This document shows positions 55,475 to 63,574 of a stretch of 64,000 bases of DNA, piece by piece. Within the stretch, counting starts at the first letter, position 1, and every line of letters starts with the position of its first letter. The stretch comes from JBEKIK01 sp963838495 (GTDB taxonomy: Bacteria > Planctomycetota > Planctomycetia > Pirellulales > Thermoguttaceae), in assembly GCA_963838495.1 (NCBI GenBank), contig CAWIRC010000001.1, forward strand, positions 1,922,001 through 1,986,000, read 5' to 3'. The notes under the pieces are model-generated. The model worked only from the letters and a program-made list of their open reading frames with translations, had not been told where the DNA came from and did not search any database. The position numbers and the translations under genes were made by a program.

Positions 55475-55875
55475 ATTATTAAGGTTTGTCTTTTTTCTGA
55501 ACGTAATGCGCCGATGCAAGTACGCGAGAGTGTAAAAAAACAGTGAACTAGTTCTTTAAAATTTTTCGGCCGACCGTGCGAGCGAAAGATCGATTCCAGG
55601 CTTAGAGACTATATAAAAACTCCCCTCTCCCTCCGGGAGAGGGCTAGGGTGAGGGCATAATTGCCAATCGTTATTCTATTTTAATTTGTTTCTAGTATTG
55701 GATTGAATTGTCTTTGAATAGGCGCTTGGCCTCTTGATCATTTATCCATTATATATGCTGCCGTGCCATGCCGCAAAAGGGGCGCTTCGCTCAAAACACT
55801 TGAGGAGAGCCGACACTTCAGCGTCTGTACGCGGCAAACAACACAGACTCAAGAACCAATGCCGCCCGTTAATAT
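55475..55875. other. intergenic with one dispersed-repeat copy
   Basis: 401 bp between the YfhO-like gene and the radical SAM gene. At 55621-55657 it holds a CCCCTCTCCCTCCGGGAGAG element followed by GGCTAGGGTGAGGG. No gene seen. Confidence 0.5.
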
Positions 55876-56739
55876 CTACCCATAAAACGCGGCCACGCTG
55901 AGGGCGGTTTGGCGGCGGACGCTTTCGGCGATCGAGTCCACCTCGGCGTTCGCAAGCGGCGTAACCCAGGATTCCGCCGGGCGTCGGGCAACGGTGTGGA
56001 TTTGCACCAGCTTTATCTTTCCCCCGGCCGCGACAATCTCTTGCAAACGCCGGCAGTAGGCATCAATTTCCTCGCCCGGCGGCGGCTCGTCATTTATCCG
56101 CATGAAAAGGCTTTGGATGACGATAGGCCTCGCCCGGGCGGCATCGCGGAGATTCTCCAAAATCTGCTTAAACGGCACGGCCGAGCGCACGACCCGGCGG
56201 TAATATGCCTCTGTCCCGGCGTCCAGCTTGGCCCAAATCTCGCCGTTGTTCTGGTCCAAAATTTCCAGCCCGGGCATCACGTTCCAGCGGTGTAGCAGGC
56301 TGGCGTTGGTTATGAGCACCAGTTTCACGTCGTCCAGCTTGCGGCTGCTGCGGACCTCCGCGCTTGTGGCCACGGCCTGGGCAAAGTTGCGATAGGCCGT
56401 CGGCTCTCCGTCGCCTGAAAAGGCAATGTCGTTTAGCCGGCGGAGCGGTTCCGGCGTGCCGGAAAATTGCTGATCCGCAAAGATGCGGCCGGAAGTCACA
56501 AGTTCCACGGTCCAATCGAGTTCCTCGCGCAGGCGCTCTAAATCGACAAGATCATCCTCACCCGGCTCGGCCAGATCGACCTGGCAATAAATGCAATGGA
56601 AGTTGCAAAACTTGTTGCGATTTAGGTTCACGCCTATGGAAATCCCGCCCGCTCGGCGGCTCAAAACCGGATAGACGTAAAGATTGCTCTTGAAATCGCG
56701 GGGATGCGCGGCGAAGAGCGGATCGGTGGAGTTTGACAT
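55876..56739 (-). CDS. radical SAM protein
   Basis: 287 residues. The CxxxCxxC cluster motif is in FCNFHCIYCQVD (about residue 48), followed by the S-adenosylmethionine site IAFSGDGEPTAYRNF. The GGISIGVNLNRNKFCNF start and the VIQSLFMRINDEPP stretch fit an uncharacterised radical SAM subfamily with an N-terminal DxKSxLYVYPVLSRR-type motif. Substrate unknown. No gene partner is adjacent. Confidence 0.87.
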   Translation of the reverse strand: MSNSTDPLFAAHPRDFKSNLYVYPVLSRRAGGISIGVNLNRNKFCNFHCIYCQVDLAEPGEDDLVDLERLREELDWTVELVTSGRIFADQQFSGTPEPLRRLNDIAFSGDGEPTAYRNFAQAVATSAEVRSSRKLDDVKLVLITNASLLHRWNVMPGLEILDQNNGEIWAKLDAGTEAYYRRVVRSAVPFKQILENLRDAARARPIVIQSLFMRINDEPPPGEEIDAYCRRLQEIVAAGGKIKLVQIHTVARRPAESWVTPLANAEVDSIAESVRRQTALSVAAFYG

Positions 56740-56750
56740 TTAGTGATGTA

Positions 56751-56945
56751 GCAGGCACACGCCGTGTGCCGTCGGTTTGCGGATTATATTGCAGACGCAC
56801 TCCATGCGCCGTTTATTATAGACGACGATGCCGAAGAATGCAAAACAGTCAAGTTTGCCTGCAAAAAATAAGCGCTGCCTGCAAAAAAGTCGCGCACGAA
56901 TAATTCGAAAAAATACGAAACGGCACACGTAGTGTGCCTGCCACA
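56751..56945. repeat. GGCACACGNNGTGTGCC palindromes
   Basis: AGGCACACGCCGTGTGCC (56753-56770) and GGCACACGTAGTGTGCC (56922-56938) flank a 150-bp spacer with the direct repeat GCCTGCAAAAAA (near 56857 and 56876). Family as at 26316-26361. Confidence 0.75.
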
Positions 56946-57218
56946 TTATGCGCGGCGCAGCGTGGTGTATTCGTCAACGGCTATGGCGGTCAATTCGCCG
57001 TCGGGAAGTTCCAAGAGGATGGTGTCGGAAAAAACCTTGTCGTCGAAATTCCGGCGATGGTGCAGCCCGTGCCGCCGCCGCTCGGTCCGCAGCACCGTCC
57101 CGTAGGTTTTGGTAGGCCAGCCATTGCAGCCCACCGTAACGGTGTGCTCGACCTCGATGCGGTCGCCGGGCTTGAGTTCGTCGAAAAGCGTGTGTGCGTG
57201 ACTGAGTGTTGTTGGCAT
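56946..57218 (-). CDS. 90-residue conserved hypothetical protein
   Basis: A small beta-rich protein: LKPGDRIEVEHTVTVGCNGWPTKTYGTVLRTERRRHGLHHRRNFDDKVFSDTILLELPDGELTAIAVDEYTTLRRA. The pattern suggests a small SH3- or barrel-like fold with a basic central loop. I believe similar proteins occur in planctomycetes, function unknown. The start MPTTLSHAH is the only good ATG. Confidence 0.7.
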   Translation of the reverse strand: MPTTLSHAHTLFDELKPGDRIEVEHTVTVGCNGWPTKTYGTVLRTERRRHGLHHRRNFDDKVFSDTILLELPDGELTAIAVDEYTTLRRA

Positions 57219-57569
57219 AATTAAAACCGTATAAAAATCATTACGTAGACAAGGTGTTTTTGTTCGCCATCTGCCTTAAATGCCGAAAAGATTGTCAAGT
57301 TTGCAGGCAGAAATGAATCAATTATGTTTATTTTGTGGATATTCCAGATTTTAGCAATAGGGATTTGATTGGAAGAATCGAGGTGCTTAGGCAATAGCTT
57401 ATACTTATTACCCCCTACTCCCCCTCCTTATGATGGGGTGCATACTTCCAAAGTTTAAATTAAGCATTTTTATCGGCATGCATGCCTGAAAATTTAATAA
57501 GTCTTTCGGCATTGCAGGCCCTGACCCTTACCATCTACCAGAGGAAGAGGGGTTTTTGGAGATAAGTTT
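57219..57569. other. intergenic, decayed dispersed-repeat copy
   Basis: 351-bp AT-rich stretch. At 57518-57555 is a mutated copy of the CCCTCACCC...GAGAGGGG element (CCCTGACCCTTACCATCTACCAGAGGAAGAGGGG in two halves). No gene seen. Confidence 0.5.
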
Positions 57570-58572
57570 TTACACTTCCTTGGCATTGATCCAGGACATC
57601 AATTTGCGCAGTTGCCGGCCGATTATTTCCACCGGATGCGCGCGTTCTCTCCGCCGCAGGGCCTTGAACGAGGGGGCATTGGCCTTGTTTTCCAGGATCC
57701 ACTCGCGGGCAAAGCGGCCGTCCTGGATCTCGGCCAGGATGCGCTTCATTTCGGCCTTGGTTTCGGGCGTGATGATCCGCGGGCCGCGCGTGTAATCGCC
57801 GTATTCGGCCGTGTTCGAGATGCTGTATCGCATGTAACTCAGCCCGCCCTGATAAATCAAGTCCACGATCAGCTTCACCTCGTGGACGCACTCGAAATAG
57901 GCCATTTCGGGCTGATATCCGGCCTCGACCAGCGTTTCAAAGCCCGCCTTGATAAGCGCCGACAATCCGCCGCAGAGCACGACCTGCTCGCCGAACAGGT
58001 CGGTTTCGGTTTCTTCGGCGAACGAGGTTTCGATAACCCCCGCCCTGGTCCCGCCGATGCCCTTGGCGTAGGCCAGGCCGATTTTCAAGGCCTCCGCGCC
58101 GCGCCGCGCCCAGGCCGATCAAGCATGGCACACCGGCCCCGCGCACGAATTCCGAGCGGACCAGGTGCCCGGGCCCCTTGGGCGCCACAAGTATCACGGC
58201 CACGCCCTTGGGCAGGTCGAACTGCCCGTAATGCACGTTGAATCCGTGCGAGCATACCACGATGTTGCCCGGCGAAAGATTGTCGCGAATTTGCGCGCGG
58301 AACACGTCGGCCTGAAGCTCGTCGGGCAGGAGGATTGTAATGATGTCCGCCTTTTTCGCGGCCTCGGCCGCCGAAATGGGCTTGAATCCGTCTTTTACCG
58401 CCAACTCGTAATTGTCCGTGCCCGGCAATTCGGCCACGATCACGTTGCAGCCGCTGTCGCGCAGGTTTTGCGCATGGGCGTGGCCTTGCGAACCGTAGCC
58501 TAATATGGCCAGCGTCTTGTTGTTCAAAAGGGAAATGTCGGCGTCTTTGTCATAATAGATTTTAGCGGGCAT
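57570..58572 (-). CDS. ilvC: ketol-acid reductoisomerase, one frameshift
   Basis: Second enzyme of branched-chain amino-acid synthesis: isomerises and reduces acetolactate with NADPH. Visible are the cofactor loop ILGYGSQGHAHAQNLRDSG, ITILLPDELQADVF, VILVAPKGPGHLVRSEF and, after the break, GIGGTRAGVIETSFAEETETDLFGEQVVLCGG and NTAEYGDYTRG. It is a class I short-form enzyme of about 334 residues. The frame changes around 58091-58112 (one extra or two missing bases); ...GAARREALKIGLAYAKG results if one G is removed. Start at 58572 (MPAKIYYDKDADI). It follows ilvN. Confidence 0.93.
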
Positions 58573-58610
58573 GGTTGTCCCCTGAGTTAACAATTATGGG
58601 TTGTAACTAA

Positions 58611-58694
58611 GCTATCAGCTATCAGCAATCAGCTATCAGCAATTAGCCTCAACATGGTGTTGTGGCTGATTGCTAATTGCTGATGGCTGATCGC
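58611..58694. repeat. CTATCAGC/GCTGATAG inverted repeat between ilvN and ilvC
   Basis: Tandem AGCTATCAGC and AGCAATCAGC units on the left and their complement GGCTGATTGCTAATTGCTGATGG on the right surround TCAACATGGTGTTG. This forms a long imperfect hairpin in the 134-bp ilvN-ilvC gap. It may damp read-through from ilvN. Confidence 0.75.
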
Positions 58695-58706
58695 TATTAT
58701 TTTTTA

Positions 58707-59201
58707 TCATTCATCATTGACTTTATTGCTTCCCCGGACCATGGCGATTCGCCCCGTGCGCACGACCTCCAGGATGCCGAAGGGACGCATCAATTCGATA
58801 AATGCCTCGATCTTTCGTTCCTGGCCGGAGATTTCCACTATCACCGAATCGAGCGACACGTTTACGATCCGGCCGCTGAAAATATTGGTCAGTTCGCTGA
58901 TCTCGCCGCGCTTGCCGGGCGGGGCGCCGACTTTGATCAGCATCAAATCCCGCTCCACGAAGTCCTGCGAACTGATGTCGTCCACCCGGACCACCGTCAC
59001 GATCTTTTCCAATTGTTTGCGCACCTGCTCCAGAACGCTGTCGTCGCCCACGATGACAAACGTCATCCGCGACAAATGGGGGTCTTCCGTCTCCCCCACG
59101 GCCAGACTGTCGATGTTATACCCCCGCGAAGCCAGCATCCCCGATATGTGCGACAACACGCCGGGTACGTTCTGCACCAATGCCGATAATACGTGCCGCA
59201 T
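58707..59201 (-). CDS. ilvN: acetolactate synthase small (regulatory) subunit
   Basis: Regulatory partner of acetolactate synthase, binding valine through its ACT domain (MRHVLSALVQNVPGVLSHISGMLASRGYNIDSLAVGETED). The C-terminal half is KRGEISELTNIFSGRIVNVS and PFGILEVVRTGRIAMVRG. At about 164 residues it has the usual length. ATG at 59201 has AAAGGATC upstream. The catalytic subunit is not in the window. It is upstream of ilvC on the same strand. Confidence 0.95.
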   Translation of the reverse strand: MRHVLSALVQNVPGVLSHISGMLASRGYNIDSLAVGETEDPHLSRMTFVIVGDDSVLEQVRKQLEKIVTVVRVDDISSQDFVERDLMLIKVGAPPGKRGEISELTNIFSGRIVNVSLDSVIVEISGQERKIEAFIELMRPFGILEVVRTGRIAMVRGSNKVNDE

Positions 59202-59615
59202 ATACTGATCCTTTAAATAATAAAACAACCATCTTAATGCCCAAAAGACTATCGAACAAGAGGCTCCATTAGGGTTCAGGGTTCGGGATTGGGGTAGTGT
59301 AGGACGACTTTGAAAGTCGTCCTACTTGGGATTCATGGTTCGGCAATTATCAGAGCCGCACCCGTGTCAGCCCGGAGAATTCAAGATTCGGGCGTGATAC
59401 CGTTTAGCCGCGAGCCAAAGGCGAGCGCTGCTAGGGTCAAAAATTCGAGATCCTGGATAAACGAAGCGGCCTGTTTATCGGCCCCCTTTTATTTGAAATC
59501 CTTAGCGTCAAACCGCATGTAGTTTCATTATTATATACCCCTATCTCATCTCCCATCCTCTAATCCCTAATCCCTAATCCCTAATCTCTAGCCCCTAGCC
59601 CCTAGCCCCTACTTC
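59202..59615. other. intergenic with palindrome and heptamer array
   Basis: 414 bp. At 59299-59325 GTAGGACGACTT and AAGTCGTCCTAC form a near-perfect hairpin. At 59545-59612 CTAATCC and CTAGCCC heptamers are repeated in tandem. No gene seen. Confidence 0.6.
59545..59612. repeat. heptamer array after the kinase gene
   Basis: Four TAATCCC units and three TAGCCCC units in tandem, ending 3 bp from the kinase stop codon. On the kinase strand this is (GGGGCTA)n(GGGATTA)n, so TAG stops occur in all frames, as with TGA in the arrays at 25827 and 30415. Confidence 0.85.
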
Positions 59616-60485
59616 TCACACGTCTTCATGCCTGACTTCGCGGATTATCTGCAAAAATTTTTCCATCGAAGGACAGCGATTGCTGATCGAAGGCTCGATG
59701 CAGGCATGAATGGCCTTGGCCAAAATAGGATTGATTTTCGGGCGGTATTTGCTGATCTCGGTGGGCGGGCGGTCGTGCGTCATGGCGGCCATGCCGGTGG
59801 TGCCCCGCATCCACGGCAGCTCGAAGGCGCATATCTCGTAGGCCGTCACGCCAAAGGCAAACACGTCCAGGCGCTGGTCGGTCGCCCGGCGGCGGACCAG
59901 CTCCGGGGCCATGTAGTTGGGCGTCCCCGTGCGATTGCCCGGCTGCATGAATTGCTTGGTGGCGGGCACGGTCAGGCCGAAGTCGATGAGCTTGATGTCC
60001 TCGCCGTTGTTTGTGAGCATGAAATTCCTGGGGCAGATGTCGCGGTGAATAAAACCCGCCTCGTGCACCGCCGCCACCGCCTCGGCCGCCTCGCGGATGA
60101 ACTTCACCCGGCGCCCTTCCAAAACAGGATCGTAGGCCACCAATGCGGAAAAGAGCGTGGCCCCGTCCAGGAATTCCATTACCAAGTACGGCTCGTCCTC
60201 GGTCGTCAGCCCGTATTCGAAGGTTTCCACGATGCTGGGGTGCTTCAGTTGCTTGGAGATTTCGCCTTCGCTGGGTTTGCGCAGGCCGCGGAACCGGGCG
60301 TTGAATTCCGCCGTCTTCTTGGGATTGAGTATCTTCAGGCCCACGATTTTATTGGTCCTTAAATCGCGGGCCATGTAAAAACTCGACATCGTCCCCTGTA
60401 TCGCCTCCCGCAGCAAGGCAAAACGCGCCGATACGTTCAACCTCCTCCCGGCAAACAGTTGTTTAAAGTGATCCAGAAATGGCAT
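59616..60485 (-). CDS. Ser/Thr protein kinase
   Basis: 289-residue soluble kinase with a single domain. The Gly loop is degenerate (REAIQGTMSSFYMARD); Lys is in KIVGLKILNPKK, HRD in GFIHRDICPRNFML and DFG in LIDFGLTVPAT. The activation segment ends GTPNYMAPELVRRR. The short C-terminal end lacks a TM helix and sensor domain. Substrates unknown. Confidence 0.9.
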   Translation of the reverse strand: MPFLDHFKQLFAGRRLNVSARFALLREAIQGTMSSFYMARDLRTNKIVGLKILNPKKTAEFNARFRGLRKPSEGEISKQLKHPSIVETFEYGLTTEDEPYLVMEFLDGATLFSALVAYDPVLEGRRVKFIREAAEAVAAVHEAGFIHRDICPRNFMLTNNGEDIKLIDFGLTVPATKQFMQPGNRTGTPNYMAPELVRRRATDQRLDVFAFGVTAYEICAFELPWMRGTTGMAAMTHDRPPTEISKYRPKINPILAKAIHACIEPSISNRCPSMEKFLQIIREVRHEDV

Positions 60486-60810
60486 GCTCGGTCAATCTGG
60501 TTGGGGCGACAGTTAAACTGTCGCCCCAACAGCCTTTTGCTCAGTGGACGGTGTATCCGTTGGGGCGGCAGTTAAACTGCCGCCCCAACAGCCTTGTTCT
60601 TTGTAGATGGTGGATGATGGGCAGTGAAATATCTACATATTTTACACCCACCGCGCTTATATTTAATATACCATCCAAAGCAACCGCATTTCCACGTTTT
60701 TGCACGAAAAGGCCCGAAAAATACTTGTTTTCAATTGTGCCTGGTCCATCACCTATCGTCACCTACAACTGCCTACTAGCTACTGCCTATCGTCCACCAT
60801 CCGCTGCCCG
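60486..60810. other. intergenic with double palindrome
   Basis: 325 bp between the kinase and accD genes, both leftward. Its left part is the double palindrome at 60500-60592; the right part has no recognisable gene. Confidence 0.45.
60500..60592. repeat. two TTGGGGCG(A/G)CAG...CTG(T/C)CGCCCCAA palindromes
   Basis: TTGGGGCGACAGTTAAACTG and its complement form one hairpin (60501-60530), then TTGGGGCGGCAGTTAAACTG and complement form the other (60560-60589). Each is followed by CAGCCTT, so the unit was probably duplicated. It is the same family as the hairpins inside the mobile element at 61707-61828. Confidence 0.85.
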
Positions 60811-61661
60811 CTATTTCCCGCAGTAGTCGATGGTCCGCGCCAGTTCGCTTTTTAGATCCTTGCGGCGCACGATGCGGTCGATGAATCCGTGTTCGAGGAG
60901 AAATTCGCTGGTTTGAAAACCCTTGGGCAGTTCGATGCGGATGGTGGCCTTGATGGTGCGCGGGCCGGCGAAACCGATCAGGGCCTTGGGCTCGGCAAAG
61001 ATCACGTCGCCCAGCGAGGCGAAGCTGGCGGCCACGCCGCCCATGGTCGGATTAGTCAACACGGAGATGAAAAGCCCGCCCGACTGGTCAAAGCGGCTTA
61101 AGGCCATGGAAACCTTGGCCATCTGCATGAGTGAGAGTATGCCTTCGTGCATGCGCGCCCCGCCGCCCGAGCCGGAGATGATTATAAGCGGCAGTTGTTG
61201 CTGGGTCGCCCGCTCGATGGTGCGGGTGATCTTTTCGCCCACCACGGAACCCATGGTGCCCATGATGAAAGAGGAATCGGTCACGCCGAAGGCCACGCGT
61301 CGTGCGCGGATCATGCCCGTGCCCACCACGGCCGCTTCCTTGAGCCCGTTCGCTGCTGTTCCTCTTCGAGCCGCTGCGGATATGATATTCTGTCCACGAA
61401 GCCCAGCGGATCGGTCGATAGCAGATCGGCGTCCCACTCCTCGAACGTGCCTTCGTCCAGGACCTGCTTGATGCGTTCCTGGGCGGGCACGTACCAGTGG
61501 TAATCGCATTCCGGACAAACGCCCAGGCGTTTTTCCGCTTCTTTGCGGAAAATGGTCTGCTGGCAGCCGGGACAGCGTTTCCACAGCCCTTCAGGCACGC
61601 CGCGCTTGGGACGCTTCATCAAATTCCGCCAACTGCTGGGATCAGGTGCGTTAGATGGCAT
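60811..61661 (-). CDS. accD: acetyl-CoA carboxylase carboxyltransferase beta subunit, one frameshift
   Basis: Transfers carboxyl from biotin to acetyl-CoA, giving malonyl-CoA for fatty-acid synthesis. A four-Cys zinc ribbon is at the N-terminus (KRCPGCQQTI, GVCPECDYHWY), followed by the crotonase-like core (MGTMGSVVGEKITRTIERA, ISGSGGGARMHEGILSLMQMAK, TNPTMGGVAASFASLGD). One G added at the GGG run 61345-61347 joins the frames (RTGLKEAAVVGTGMI). About 283 residues, as in other AccD. accA is not in the window. Confidence 0.94.
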
Positions 61662-61706
61662 GTGATAGCGGACAGGATACAGGGGACAGCGGACAGGGGT
61701 TTATTT

Positions 61707-61828
61707 GAGGGTATCCTGGAATTGGTTGTCTCGTTGGTGCGGCAGTTGCACTGCCGCACCCATGCAGGGGCGACAGTACAACTGTCGCCCCAACAAAGAT
61801 TTACGACATGTAATTCCAGGACACCCTC
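61707..61828. mobile_element. 122-bp MITE-like element with 17-bp TIRs and 9-bp target duplication
   Basis: Left terminus GAGGGTATCCTGGAATT (61707-61723) and right terminus AATTCCAGGACACCCTC (61812-61828) are inverted repeats with one mismatch. GGTTTATTT flanks both sides (61698-61706 and 61829-61837), a 9-bp target-site duplication. Inside are two hairpins: GGTGCGGCAGTTGCACTGCCGCACC and GGGGCGACAGTACAACTGTCGCCCC, in two segments (61736-61760, 61767-61791). The right duplication contains the stop codon of the phosphatase-like gene (61832-61834). No transposase is encoded. Confidence 0.85.
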
Positions 61829-61831
61829 GGT

Positions 61832-62410
61832 TTATTTAACCAGAACTTCTTCCGGCTCGACCTGCAGGAATTCCACGCGGCTGTGGCCGTTGGTCGGCTT
61901 CCACAAATCGCCCAATTCGCCGTGTACGATAAAGCGGCGAACCAGGCTCAACAGCGGTTCGGGCACGCAGATGCCAATCATACCATCCTTGTGGCGTTTG
62001 AGCAATTTCATCATGGCCGCGCGGACACGCTGGTCGGCCGCGGCCAGCATTTCACCCTCCGGGGGACAGACGTTTTCCGGCTGCTCCTGCCACTGGCGGT
62101 AAACCTTGGGATGTTTTCGCCGCACGTCCTTGACCAGCATCCCTTGCCACAATCCCTGGTTCAAGTTTTGCATGTTTACAAGCTTCCGCATCTTTATATC
62201 CAGGGTCTCGGATATGGTCTGTGCGGTGCGAAAGGCCGGCTCGCTGGGCGGGGCATAAATCACTTCCAAACCTTTGTCGCGTAAATCCCCAGCCGCCTGG
62301 GCGGCTTCGGCCAGGCCCTGCTCGTTCAGTGGGATGTCTAAAGTTCCTTGAATCCGCTCTTGCACGTCATAGTCGGTAGTTCCCGGGCGGATAAGCGCTA
62401 TTTTTAACAT
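61832..62410 (-). CDS. histidine-phosphatase-fold protein lacking the catalytic His
   Basis: 192 residues of the phosphoglycerate-mutase-like fold. The start IALIRPGTTDYDVQERIQGTLDIPLNEQGLAEA aligns with the family's RHGET.WN...G..D.PL...G, but the catalytic His is Pro (RPG). The second His site is also changed (GICVPEPLLSLVRR for the usual SHG..I). So it should lack phosphohistidine chemistry and be a pseudoenzyme or binding protein. I recall similar RPG variants in planctomycetes. Its stop codon lies in the target duplication of the adjacent mobile element. Confidence 0.8.
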   Translation of the reverse strand: MLKIALIRPGTTDYDVQERIQGTLDIPLNEQGLAEAAQAAGDLRDKGLEVIYAPPSEPAFRTAQTISETLDIKMRKLVNMQNLNQGLWQGMLVKDVRRKHPKVYRQWQEQPENVCPPEGEMLAAADQRVRAAMMKLLKRHKDGMIGICVPEPLLSLVRRFIVHGELGDLWKPTNGHSRVEFLQVEPEEVLVK

Positions 62411-62489
62411 TTCTTACTAAGTTGTCCTTTCTCCTCACCTCAAAATGGGACAATCTCATTTTCTCTGCGAAAATGCGACGGCCCCCCAA

Positions 62490-63194
62490 TCAAACGTGTA
62501 CATTCTTTGCCGACACGGCTATGGTTGTCATTTCTTCGATAAACTTCCCGTAATTCTTCTGGGAAAACAATGCCGAGCCGATGACGAATAAATCGGCTCC
62601 CGCCGATGCGCATGGGCCGATTGTGTCGTGCTGAATGCCGCCATCGACCGAAAGCAGCACGTTATCTTCGACCATTTGCCGCAACTGCCGCAATTTATCC
62701 AACGTAACCGGATTGAATTCCTGGCCCCCAAATCCCGGATTCACGCTCATTACCAACACCAGGTCGCAAAGATCGAGGCAGCCCTCCAACGTGGAAACCG
62801 GCGTGTCGGGATTCAGGGTAATCCCCGCGGCCGCGCCGATCTGGTGTATTTCGTCCAACAAGTGCCGCGGGTTCGGCACGGCCTCGATGTGGAAGGTCAA
62901 CAGGTCGGCCCCGGCCTGGCGGAATGCATGTACGTACCTGGCCGGCTCGGATAGCATCAGGTGCACGTCCAAAGGCAGATCGGTCGATCGGCGGATGGCC
63001 TCGACCACCGGGATCCCGATGCTCAAGTTGGGCACAAAATGCCCGTCCATTATGTCCAGGTGCAGGATCTTGGCTCCAGCGTGCTCCAGGCGGCGGATTT
63101 CTTCTTCAACACGGGCAAAATCGCACGACAACAACGACGGATCAACAAGCGGCGCCGCGTTGTGCAAATCGGTGAGCATCCTGGATAAAAACAT
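62490..63194 (-). CDS. rpe: ribulose-phosphate 3-epimerase
   Basis: Interconverts ribulose-5-phosphate and xylulose-5-phosphate in the pentose phosphate or Calvin pathway. TIM-barrel motifs: VDPSLLSCDFARVEEEIRRLE, ILHLDIMDGHFVPNLSIG (metal ligands), DVHLMLSEPARYV, VMSVNPGFGGQEF and LLSVDGGIQHDT. About 234 residues. The start is uncertain: ATG at 63194 or 63179, as no clear ribosome site decides it. Confidence 0.95.
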   Translation of the reverse strand: MFLSRMLTDLHNAAPLVDPSLLSCDFARVEEEIRRLEHAGAKILHLDIMDGHFVPNLSIGIPVVEAIRRSTDLPLDVHLMLSEPARYVHAFRQAGADLLTFHIEAVPNPRHLLDEIHQIGAAAGITLNPDTPVSTLEGCLDLCDLVLVMSVNPGFGGQEFNPVTLDKLRQLRQMVEDNVLLSVDGGIQHDTIGPCASAGADLFVIGSALFSQKNYGKFIEEMTTIAVSAKNVHV

Positions 63195-63574
63195 AATGCA
63201 AACCACTAGATCGTGCGAACAGGCAACGGCGGTCGCGACAGAAATTCAACGATAACTGTCCGGCCGAGCCTTTTTCCCGGCCGCTCTTGGGTTGCTTGAT
63301 CAAAATTGCGCGATCACAACCTACCGCCTAAAATGGAGAAACCGGCACTCCGGCCGGCATCGGCGTCGAGGCCCGTCCCTCGACATCAACTATTATACAC
63401 GCCTATTTTAGCAATCGCAGCAACGCATGTCTGCGCTCCTTTTGGGGAAAAACGTATCTCCTTCCCAAATAAGGGGTTAAGGTTACGTGTGCCACTGCTT
63501 GCTTGCAAGCAGTGCCGCTGGAAAAACTTCTTTTGAATTCCCTTTTTTATTGTTTATCACTGTCGGAAAGAAGA
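63195..63574. other. intergenic with palindromes
   Basis: 380 bp between scpB and rpe (both leftward). TGCCACTGCTTGC / GCAAGCAGTG forms a hairpin around 63490-63513, and GCCGGCATCGGCGTCGAGGC lies near 63353-63372. No gene seen. Confidence 0.5.

Noticed and set aside
60811..61661. Programmed frameshift in accD
   Set aside because: No slippery heptamer or downstream structure is evident; eight other genes show similar one-base breaks, so error is the simpler explanation.
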